From contig JAFGOR010000113.1 of the NCBI GenBank assembly GCA_016926375.1, positions 1 to 40,844 of the forward strand: a DNA stretch of 40,844 nucleotides, written 5' to 3'. The notes beneath the pieces were generated by a model. That model was not told the origin of the DNA. It made no database searches and saw only the letters and a list, made by a program, of their open reading frames with translations. Both the position numbers and the translations under genes were made by a program. Source of the stretch: Bacteroidales bacterium (GTDB lineage: Bacteria > Bacteroidota > Bacteroidia > Bacteroidales > UBA10428). Shown here one piece after another: positions 1 to 6,896 of this stretch. Each line of letters opens with the position of its first letter. Position 1 is the stretch's first letter.

Positions 1-644
1 TACTGCAGAAGACCCACCTGAAATACTTGTTGCAATGACCAGTTGCCCAGCCAATAAAAAGCTACCGTTAGTATCAGAAAGCTGTCGATTAATTGCGAGA
101 TTACGGTTGAACCTGTTGCGCGCAACCACAGATAGCGGTGACTTGTCAGCTTTTTCAGCCACGAAAAGGTATAGGCATCCACAAGCTGGCTCACCAGAAA
201 TGCGGCAAGCGATCCCATTATGATGTTAATACCCTGCCTGAAAACAGTATTGTATGCAAAATTGATGTCAAAATCACCGTTTCCGTTAACAGCACTGTTG
301 TTTTCCATCCAGAAATCCGCTGCCGGCAATTTGTTGGCCACGATCAGAAATATAGAGGAATAAGCGATTAATGCCGCAGTAATAAAACTGATTTTTCTGA
401 CTCCTGCTCTGCCAAAATACTCATTAAGGATATCCGAGGTAATAAATACCAATGGCCATATTACCACGCCAATGCTCATATTCAGGGGTAAGAACTCCTT
501 TCCGTTAACCGACGTTCCGTAAAAAAGGCTTTCAAGTATTTTTCCCAAACTAAAAATCTTCACGCCGGTAAGCTCTGCTAACAAGGCATTGCCAATAAAA
601 AATGCCGACAGTATCAGGTATAAATTGGCTTTCTTATCGTGCAT
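1..644 (-). CDS. Queuosine precursor transporter (YhhQ/VUT family), 3' end outside window
   Basis: Reading the minus strand from an ATG at 644 gives 214 residues that remain open to the window edge, so the C-terminus is missing. The protein is very hydrophobic, with about five visible membrane segments. It carries family hallmarks: ITSDILNEYFG (about residues 67-77) and, near the visible end, SQLIDSFLI. Members of this family import queuosine precursors (preQ0/preQ1 or queuine) across the inner membrane for tRNA modification; E. coli YhhQ is the known example. No neighbouring queuosine gene is visible. The divergent gene begins about 220 bases away. Family assignment is secure; the exact substrate is inference from the family. 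Confidence 0.85.
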   Translation of the reverse strand, partial: MHDKKANLYLILSAFFIGNALLAELTGVKIFSLGKILESLFYGTSVNGKEFLPLNMSIGVVIWPLVFITSDILNEYFGRAGVRKISFITAALIAYSSIFLIVANKLPAADFWMENNSAVNGNGDFDINFAYNTVFRQGINIIMGSLAAFLVSQLVDAYTFSWLKKLTSHRYLWLRATGSTVISQLIDSFLILTVAFYWLGNWSLQQVFQVGLLQ

Positions 645-672
645 AAATAGTTTTTTAATGAGAGCAAGCCAC

Positions 673-693
673 GAACAGCAAACGATACTGTTC
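673..693 (-). other. Small hairpin in the leader of the YhhQ-family gene
   Basis: GAACAG and CTGTTC form a perfect 6-bp stem with a 9-base loop, 29 bases upstream of the ATG at 644. It could be a leader structure, but it lacks preQ1 riboswitch features (see rejected items). The rest of the 645-867 gap holds only a weak promoter-like box at 781. Confidence 0.2.
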
Positions 694-780
694 AAAACGC
701 ATGCGCCCGATTTTTAATGTTCTAAATTTTATAACAGCAGCGGCTGGTTATGTGTTTAGATAAATATCGGAATTTTTATT

Positions 781-788
781 TACCTTGG
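781..788 (+). promoter_or_regulatory. Possible -7 promoter box (TACCTTGG)
   Basis: TACCTTGG differs by one base from the Bacteroidota -7 consensus TAnnTTTG. It lies 80 bases upstream of the preferred ATG at 868. The same or nearly the same octamer precedes two other genes in this window (17502-17509 and 26130-26137, both minus). No convincing -33 TTTG is present. Confidence 0.3.
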
Positions 789-867
789 AATAGAAATATT
801 GCGAAATATCCCCGCTCACAAACAAGTTGGGTTAAAAACCGGAAAAGTCGTATTACAAATTAAACCC

Positions 868-1326
868 ATGGCTATGAAACTTATGAAAGTTGTGGAAGCA
901 GCCCTTGAGTCCAGTCGCTTTGCTGTTCTGGCTACTGAGGGAGCGGGTCAGCCACATGCAAGTTTGGTTGCGATTACGCCGGTTGAAAGTTACCGGCAAT
1001 TGATCTTTGCAACTTATCGTTCTACCCGTAAGTTTAGTAATCTGTCACTTAACCGGAAAGTGGCTGTTCTCTTTGAGGTAGAAAACATTGATAAACCGGG
1101 CCTGCAGAAAAGTCATGTGATTACCGCATTTGGAAATGCAAAAGAGATTCTGCCGGAAGATCGTGATTCAGCCATCAGTGTTCATCTGAAAAGACATCCT
1201 GATTTAGAGTCCTTCCTGCACTCGGAGGACTGTACACTTATTGTGGTTGAGGTTGAGACCTACCAGATAGTGCAGGGCATTGATAACGTCATGTGGTGGA
1301 CTATAGACAAGTTGGACGAAACCTGA
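868..1326 (+). CDS. Pyridoxamine 5'-phosphate oxidase-family (FMN-binding split barrel) protein
   Basis: About 152 residues from ATG 868; the frame stays open back to a TTG at 799, but the region before MAMKLMKVVEAAL looks like leader rather than protein. The core (SSRFAVLATEGAGQPHASLVAITP, then a strand with RSTRKFSNLSLNRKVAVLFE) is the usual start of small PNPOx-like split-barrel proteins, which bind FMN, F420 or haem and act in the cytoplasm on unknown small substrates. Near the C-terminus is VQGIDNVMWWTID. The protein has family length. It stands alone, with a gap of about 77 bases to the DoxX-like gene downstream. Specific substrate unknown. Confidence 0.7.
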   Translation: MAMKLMKVVEAALESSRFAVLATEGAGQPHASLVAITPVESYRQLIFATYRSTRKFSNLSLNRKVAVLFEVENIDKPGLQKSHVITAFGNAKEILPEDRDSAISVHLKRHPDLESFLHSEDCTLIVVEVETYQIVQGIDNVMWWTIDKLDET

Positions 1327-1403
1327 AGTGGATAGTCGACAGGCCTAATATCGCAACTCTTTTTGTTTTCTGTTGTTGTTAAGGTACAAAACAATTTTTT
1401 GTC

Positions 1404-1880
1404 ATGAATCTTCGGGGAAAAACATTTCATCAAGCGGATATTGTCATTACTTCCTGGATGTCAAAGAATGGTTTGACATTCCTTCGGATAAGCATAGGAA
1501 TTATTTTTTTCTGGTTTGGCGTGCTGAAGTATTTTGAGGGTTTAAGTCCTGCAGAAGGAATAGCCATCAGAACCATCGATGTGTTGACATTCCATTTACT
1601 CCCCGAAAGGTTAATTATTGTTGGGTTGGCTACCTGGGAGGTTCTAATTGGTATTGGCTTGCTCCTGAATGCTTTCATGCGTGAAACATTGCTCTTGCTT
1701 TTCTTACAGATGATGGGTACGTTTACTCCTTTATTCCTGTTTCCATCGGATGTATTTCATGTTTTTCCCATTGCACTTACCCTCGAAGGTCAGTATATTG
1801 TTAAAAACATTGTTCTGATAAGTGCGGGAATAGTACTGGGTGCAACTGTTCGGGGGGGGAAGCTGACCCCTGCACGCTAA
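1404..1880 (+). CDS. DoxX-like integral membrane protein
   Basis: 158 residues with four hydrophobic segments (about 27-45, 64-88, 92-110 and 128-148). The opening of the core, LRISIGIIFFWFGVLKYFEG, resembles the first helix of DoxX/DUF417-type membrane proteins, which are small four-helix inner-membrane proteins often linked with redox stress. It ends 16 bases before the SDR gene, so the two are probably cotranscribed. A longer minus-strand reading across the same stretch is a shadow. Family assignment is by overall pattern and first helix; function is not established. Confidence 0.65.
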   Translation: MNLRGKTFHQADIVITSWMSKNGLTFLRISIGIIFFWFGVLKYFEGLSPAEGIAIRTIDVLTFHLLPERLIIVGLATWEVLIGIGLLLNAFMRETLLLLFLQMMGTFTPLFLFPSDVFHVFPIALTLEGQYIVKNIVLISAGIVLGATVRGGKLTPAR

Positions 1881-1896
1881 ATTCATAATACCTTGT

Positions 1897-3321
1897 ATGA
1901 GAATACTTTTAACCGGAGCAACAGGTTATATAGCCAAACAATTACTACCTGTTCTTCTTCACGAAGGGCATGAAGTTATTTGCTGCGTGAGAGACACAAA
2001 GAGATTTGATATTTCACGATATGGTTCTGACCGGATTCAGATCATAGAGGTTGATTTTTTAAACAAGAAATCTCTTGCTGCTATTCCAAACAATATTGAT
2101 GCAGCCTACTATCTAATTCATTCTATGTCATCATCTGCGGATAATTTTGAGAAAGCAGAGGAGACTTCCGCTGTTCATTTCAGGGAAATTATTCAGCAAA
2201 CCGCAGTCCGTCAGGTAATTTATCTGAGCGGAGTTGTGAATGAAGAGAAATTATCAAGGCACCTCATTAGTCGCAAGCATGTTGAAAGCATACTTGGCTC
2301 GGGGTCATATTCCTTAACAACACTCAGGGCCGGTATCATCATTGGATCGGGCAGTGCTTCTTTCGAGATCATACGTGACCTGGTAGAGAAGCTGCCGGTG
2401 ATGATTGCTCCGCGTTGGCTGAATACCCGTTCACAGCCAATTGCAATACGGAATGTAATTGAATTGCTTTCGGGCGTGTTGCTGAATGAAAAAACATTCA
2501 ACCAAAGTTATGATATTGGTGGGCCGGATATTCTGACATATAAGGAGATGCTGCTAAGTTTTGCCAAAGTCAGAGGGCTCAGGCGCTACATTGGAACCGT
2601 TCCTGTAATGACGCCCAAATTATCATCCTATTGGCTTTATTTCATCACATCAACTTCTTATCCTCTGGCTCAAAATTTGGTAAACAGTATGAAGGTTGAA
2701 GTGATTTGCAGGGAAAACAATCTTGTAGAATTGCTAGGAATAACCCTTTTGAATTATGAAGCAGCCATCAGGGATGCATTCAGAAAAATGGATATAAACC
2801 AGGTCTTGTCGAGTTGGAAAGATGCACTGTCGTCAAATACCTTGGTTGACGGCATATCAAAATATGCAGAAGTCCCCGTATATGGGTGTCTTAGTGATCA
2901 TCGTAAACTGCAGATCACTAATGGTGATGAGGTATTAAATAAAATCTGGTCTATTGGAGGAACAAACGGATGGTATTACGGCAACTGGCTATGGGGTATC
3001 CGGGGTTTTATTGACAAGCTTTTTGGAGGAGTAGGTTTAAGAAGAGGCAGAAAAAGCCGGACAGAAATTGTTCCCGGTGATGCACTCGATTTCTGGCGCG
3101 TGCTGATTGCTGACAAAGCCGCGAAAAGGCTGCTGCTTTTTGCTGAAATGAAATTGCCCGGAGAGGCCTGGCTGGAATTTAAAATAGATGACAATAACAT
3201 GTTGCACCAGACAGCTACATTCAGACCTTTGGGATTATGGGGCAGGCTTTACTGGTATTGCGTTCTGCCATTCCATGGGTTGATTTTCAGGGGAATGATT
3301 AAGAATATTGCGGATATTTAA
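1897..3321 (+). CDS. Atypical SDR (NAD(P)-binding) with C-terminal DUF2867 domain
   Basis: 474 residues. Residues 1-290 form a Rossmann-fold NAD(P)-binding domain beginning MRILLTGATGYIA, followed by YYLIHSM and YLSGVV segments as in NmrA/YbjT-like atypical SDRs. From about residue 325 on comes a DUF2867-type domain (WSIGGTNGWYYGNWLWGIRG, then PGDALDFWRV and a late LWLEFK-like strand). The third glycine of GxxGxxG is alanine (residue 13), a change tolerated in atypical SDRs. The catalytic YxxxK is not obvious, so the protein may be a redox sensor or a non-classical reductase rather than a typical dehydrogenase. Likely in one transcript with the DoxX-like gene; DoxX/SDR pairs suggest a membrane redox role, which is inference. 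Confidence 0.8.
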   Translation: MRILLTGATGYIAKQLLPVLLHEGHEVICCVRDTKRFDISRYGSDRIQIIEVDFLNKKSLAAIPNNIDAAYYLIHSMSSSADNFEKAEETSAVHFREIIQQTAVRQVIYLSGVVNEEKLSRHLISRKHVESILGSGSYSLTTLRAGIIIGSGSASFEIIRDLVEKLPVMIAPRWLNTRSQPIAIRNVIELLSGVLLNEKTFNQSYDIGGPDILTYKEMLLSFAKVRGLRRYIGTVPVMTPKLSSYWLYFITSTSYPLAQNLVNSMKVEVICRENNLVELLGITLLNYEAAIRDAFRKMDINQVLSSWKDALSSNTLVDGISKYAEVPVYGCLSDHRKLQITNGDEVLNKIWSIGGTNGWYYGNWLWGIRGFIDKLFGGVGLRRGRKSRTEIVPGDALDFWRVLIADKAAKRLLLFAEMKLPGEAWLEFKIDDNNMLHQTATFRPLGLWGRLYWYCVLPFHGLIFRGMIKNIADI

Positions 3322-3381
3322 GGGCAGGTTATTCAAAAAGAATGAATCAATCAGGGCTGTGTTGATATAGTTCCTGATGCT

Positions 3382-4107
3382 TTATAATATTTCATTCAGG
3401 TCCTGTGCCGCCAGGATCAAATCATCTTCGGTCCATATATGTCGTAATTTAGACTTTTTGAACCTGCTGCTGATTAAAGCCTTTTTATCCGGGAAAAGTT
3501 TATAAATGTTGTGCTTTCCGAATTTTTTGAAGCCCAGGGTTTTTCCGTTTTCAAGCTTTAAAAAATAAGTGTTTTCCAACTTATAAATATCCATATATTT
3601 GGATCCTCTGGAAACCACGTGATATCCCACAATATCAATTTTCCGGTAAGCGTAAAGAGAAATATCGCTTTTGTATAATACTTCTGCAAAAACAGCTACT
3701 GAATCAAATATCAATTCTTCTTTGATGATTATCTTTTCATAGCAATAATCCTTTCCGGTCCTGCTGTTTAAACAAAAACCCTCAATTTGCTCCTTATCTA
3801 GTTTTACCTGCTGATGGGTTCCGGGAGTAAACCACATTAACCTGTCAAGAAATCCGTTATATCGCAGATACTGATTTTTAACAACGCATTTGTTGCTTAA
3901 ATAGACATCACCGTTCAGCCAATCCTCAATATAGTATTGGCTTCCAATACCTATATTTTTCTGTTGGTAAAGATCACCGAATAATTTTGGTTCGGTTATC
4001 GAAATAAGCACAGAATCGCAATCATAACGGGTTATTCCCTGTCCCTTTAATAAAACTGCCGGCAAACAGGAAAGACAGAGGAATACAAAATTCAATTTGT
4101 TCATCAT
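3382..4107 (-). CDS. Secreted protein of unknown function
   Basis: 241 residues with an N-terminal signal peptide (hydrophobic stretch FVFLCLSCLPAVLL, likely cleavage near KGQ|GI). The mature part is rich in beta-strand-type alternation with many Tyr and Lys residues (YDCDSVLISITEPKLFGDLY; KYMDIYKLENTYFLKL). I recognise no domain. The ATG-ATG start sits one base after the stop of the MG2-domain gene (TGAaATGATG), so translation is probably coupled and this is the last gene of the four-gene operon that begins with the TonB receptor at 9593. It is plausibly periplasmic or surface-exposed and works with its operon partners. Confidence 0.6.
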   Translation of the reverse strand: MMNKLNFVFLCLSCLPAVLLKGQGITRYDCDSVLISITEPKLFGDLYQQKNIGIGSQYYIEDWLNGDVYLSNKCVVKNQYLRYNGFLDRLMWFTPGTHQQVKLDKEQIEGFCLNSRTGKDYCYEKIIIKEELIFDSVAVFAEVLYKSDISLYAYRKIDIVGYHVVSRGSKYMDIYKLENTYFLKLENGKTLGFKKFGKHNIYKLFPDKKALISSRFKKSKLRHIWTEDDLILAAQDLNEIL

Positions 4108-4108
4108 T

Positions 4109-5776
4109 TCATTTTCTTAAAGAAGCCACATCAAATAAATCTCTGTATTCAATTTCTTCTCCATCAGCAGAAAACCCTTTAATGATAACCTCAAATATGC
4201 CTGTGCAATCTGACGTGTAGAAAGATGCTGAAACAGCTCTTTTGGAATCAGTTTTTATCAACGGATTCCAATAAAGCAAGGGCCAATACGCAGGAATATT
4301 CCGGGGTATTTTAGCAATTTCCGGTACTTGGTAAAACGAATTTGGCATTAAACTTTCTATCTTGAGTTTTGCAATTGAAGACTGCCATTGAATTGTTTCA
4401 ATTTCGGAAGAAGCTGAAGCAATATCCAGAATCCCAGGTATGGTTAAATTTCCCAGCAAGCGGGCATTTGGGATTGACACAATGGACCTGATTTTTTTTG
4501 AATCGAGATACATAATTTGCCTTACGTGCTCCAATAATATTCCGTCCAGAAAAATATAGGGGAAGGAAAAAACACCTTGATTTACATCAATTATAGAGCC
4601 TACAAAATCATTGTGCTTTTCCCTGATTTTATAATACGTCAATAACTCCCGGGATATCTCACGAAAATCTTGCAGATATTGATATTCAGCAGGTATCACC
4701 ACTTCCGCGGCTTCAGTATACAATTCAGGTCGCCAGCACGCAACAACCTCATCATTAGTTTTTTCTTCCCGGTAAATTTGGTTGTATGATCGTTGAATAT
4801 CCAGATACTTTTTATTGGTTTCAAGGAAGCTTTTTATATCGCCATGAATGTGCAACGGCAAGTGTCCAATTATGCCATCGAAATACTTAGGCATGATTTC
4901 AATTGAGTTTTTGTTTTCACCATCCACTTTAATCATTGCATTTTTCCCAAAATAATAAGGATTTAAGAAAAACCTGAATTCTCCATTATTATTGGTCTCT
5001 GTAAATTGAAGGTTGGCTATACTGTCTTCGCATGACAGAAATACTCTGGTATGCGCAACATACGCGTTGTTTTGGTCCTTAATAAGGCCCTCTAATATAA
5101 CTCCGGAGCGCTCCGGCAAATAGTAACAGGAATGTGAAGAGAGATCTTTAGTGTTGAGCCGGGTTTCAGAAATACTTACAGGGGCAGCCATCCTTACTGA
5201 AACTGAAAGCAATGCATTTGAGATATACTCCGGCAGTTGAATATCGAGCTTTACCTGCTCGCGTTGTGAAAATACCTTTTTGTTTAATTTAACCTGCAGG
5301 TCAAAATTTTGTTTAATCAAATCTTTTTGAAAGGTTGTATCGGATTTTTGCGAAGCTGATTCTGGAATTTTCGCAAGAACATCGGAATCGAACTTGTTGA
5401 CAATCATAATGTTGTTTATGGCAAATGCACCCGGTCCGAAATTGCGCATGTTGTTGGTATATGAAACCAACTGGTAAAGTCCGGTTGTTAAGGTATCTGC
5501 CAGATAGAAGCTGCCAAAAGCGGCTTTGTTTGTAATTTTCAAACAACCCGTAAAAATCCTGTTTTGGTGGTCATTGCTCAAAGTGAGATATAAATAATCA
5601 CTGACATGTTCTCCCTGGTCCGATACTTTAATGGAAAAATAAACCCAGTCACCGGCAATATAGACATCCCTGTCTGTTGTAATTGTAACCTGTTCCGGTT
5701 GTAAGCCGGCTGTTGCTGATAAAGGCACAATTACTGATAAAACTGTCAATATGAAAGCATATATTTTTTTGGCCAT
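4109..5776 (-). CDS. Secreted macroglobulin (MG2)-domain protein
   Basis: 555 residues with a signal peptide (FILTVLSVIVPLSATAG). Residues about 25-130 match the MG2 fold of bacterial alpha-2-macroglobulin-like proteins: TTDRDVYIAGDWVYFSIKV, then FGSFYLADTLTTGLYQLVSY. A second immunoglobulin-like or carboxypeptidase-regulatory stretch (VILEGLIKDQNNAYVAHTRV, about 225-290) follows. No thioester CGEQ motif is present, and the length is far below true macroglobulins (about 1500 or more), so it is a domain-sharing relative. Such proteins recur in Bacteroidota beside TonB receptors. It lies 11 bases after the DUF4249 gene and shares its operon. Likely envelope-located; its ligand is unknown. Confidence 0.7.
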   Translation of the reverse strand: MAKKIYAFILTVLSVIVPLSATAGLQPEQVTITTDRDVYIAGDWVYFSIKVSDQGEHVSDYLYLTLSNDHQNRIFTGCLKITNKAAFGSFYLADTLTTGLYQLVSYTNNMRNFGPGAFAINNIMIVNKFDSDVLAKIPESASQKSDTTFQKDLIKQNFDLQVKLNKKVFSQREQVKLDIQLPEYISNALLSVSVRMAAPVSISETRLNTKDLSSHSCYYLPERSGVILEGLIKDQNNAYVAHTRVFLSCEDSIANLQFTETNNNGEFRFFLNPYYFGKNAMIKVDGENKNSIEIMPKYFDGIIGHLPLHIHGDIKSFLETNKKYLDIQRSYNQIYREEKTNDEVVACWRPELYTEAAEVVIPAEYQYLQDFREISRELLTYYKIREKHNDFVGSIIDVNQGVFSFPYIFLDGILLEHVRQIMYLDSKKIRSIVSIPNARLLGNLTIPGILDIASASSEIETIQWQSSIAKLKIESLMPNSFYQVPEIAKIPRNIPAYWPLLYWNPLIKTDSKRAVSASFYTSDCTGIFEVIIKGFSADGEEIEYRDLFDVASLRK

Positions 5777-5787
5777 AGGTAAGTGCT

Positions 5788-6888
5788 TTATTGAACCCAG
5801 AAATCAGGAGTCTGACTGAGCATAAACCCTTCTGGTGAAGAAGGGGCAACATTTTCAATCCTTTCAAGTTCAACTGGTCTCCCAATGCCGTTTCGTTTAA
5901 TGATATACGACATGGTGCTTAGCGTAGATGCTTCAAAAAATCCAAAAATCAGTTTAGAAGCATCGTTACTGCAAGTAATATTACCTTTTAACTGAGAAAT
6001 TACAGGATCAAATATTTTCCCTCCTGCCCTGGATTGCTCATCAACTTCCCTGTAATAATTATAAGAATCGTTGTTTAACCTGTATTGGTTAATTTTTGCT
6101 ATCCTTTTATATTCATAAACTTCTGTATTTTGATCACTATATATCCAGGTGCCCGGATCGTCAGGGTCCCTGCACAAATCTTTAACCTCGATTCTGGAAT
6201 AAGGTTGTGTTATACATACTTCCTGTTTATATATGTTGAAGGACGAAGAGGTATACTTTTCATTGGTAAATCTCAAGTTGTTATCTTTATGGGTTTGCCA
6301 GCAGCAAAAAAAATTGATCAATTCTTTGATTAAATAATATTCAACCAATTGGGAAGAATTATATCGGAAGCGGGGAGTTAAGGTGTCACCCTCATAATCA
6401 AAATACAGGGCACAAACATCCTCTGTTTCCATAACCATTTGTCCGAATGAATTTTTGCGCAAGTGTTGCGCCTGGTAGTAACCTCCATATACATTGGAGG
6501 GTTGCATTTCCGGAAGCAGGGTTTCGGGTTTCGATACATAAGTGTTACCATCAGGAGCTATCACGGTTAATATGTATGACTTATTGATTACTCCTTCAAA
6601 ATCGAAAGTCACAGGTTCATAATAACCAGCCCCTGTTTCCTCAAAATAAAATACGCTGTCAGTATTGTCAGTTAAATACACAGTGGCATTGCTTACCGCA
6701 GGGTAGGCTCCGGCTGAATCATAGGGTACTGCCAAGGTTAATTTCACGAAATTGTAACCCGGATAATTGGTAAGAAAGGCATCAATAACCAATACCTGCT
6801 GATCAGTATCAATATCCGGTTTGTATGGTTCGCGGCACGACCAAACAACTATAATTGTCAACGCTAAGATCAGAAATGCTTTATTCAT
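5788..6888 (-). CDS. DUF4249 lipoprotein
   Basis: 366 residues beginning with a lipoprotein signal (LALTIIVVWSC, lipid-attachment Cys at residue 18), followed at once by CREPYKPDID and the strand QQVLVIDAFLTN. This is the characteristic opening of DUF4249 proteins. The middle contains TVYLTDNTDSVFYFEE and GAGYYEP segments, also typical. DUF4249 genes are habitually found directly downstream of a TonB-dependent receptor with an N-terminal carboxypeptidase-like domain, as here (8 bases after the receptor stop). The protein is presumed to be an outer-membrane or surface lipoprotein that assists the receptor. Biochemical role unknown. Confidence 0.85.
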   Translation of the reverse strand: MNKAFLILALTIIVVWSCREPYKPDIDTDQQVLVIDAFLTNYPGYNFVKLTLAVPYDSAGAYPAVSNATVYLTDNTDSVFYFEETGAGYYEPVTFDFEGVINKSYILTVIAPDGNTYVSKPETLLPEMQPSNVYGGYYQAQHLRKNSFGQMVMETEDVCALYFDYEGDTLTPRFRYNSSQLVEYYLIKELINFFCCWQTHKDNNLRFTNEKYTSSSFNIYKQEVCITQPYSRIEVKDLCRDPDDPGTWIYSDQNTEVYEYKRIAKINQYRLNNDSYNYYREVDEQSRAGGKIFDPVISQLKGNITCSNDASKLIFGFFEASTLSTMSYIIKRNGIGRPVELERIENVAPSSPEGFMLSQTPDFWVQ

Positions 6889-6896
6889 TTTGCCGG

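Noticed and set aside
645-720. preQ1 riboswitch before the queuosine precursor transporter
   Set aside because: An A-rich tail (TTAAAAAACTA) and a hairpin are present on the minus strand, but the conserved CUAGCUA-type loop and the stem directly before the tail are missing.
3322-3381. Bidirectional terminator between convergent genes
   Set aside because: Only an ATTC/GAAT 4-bp stem with a T-rich loop is seen, too weak to call.
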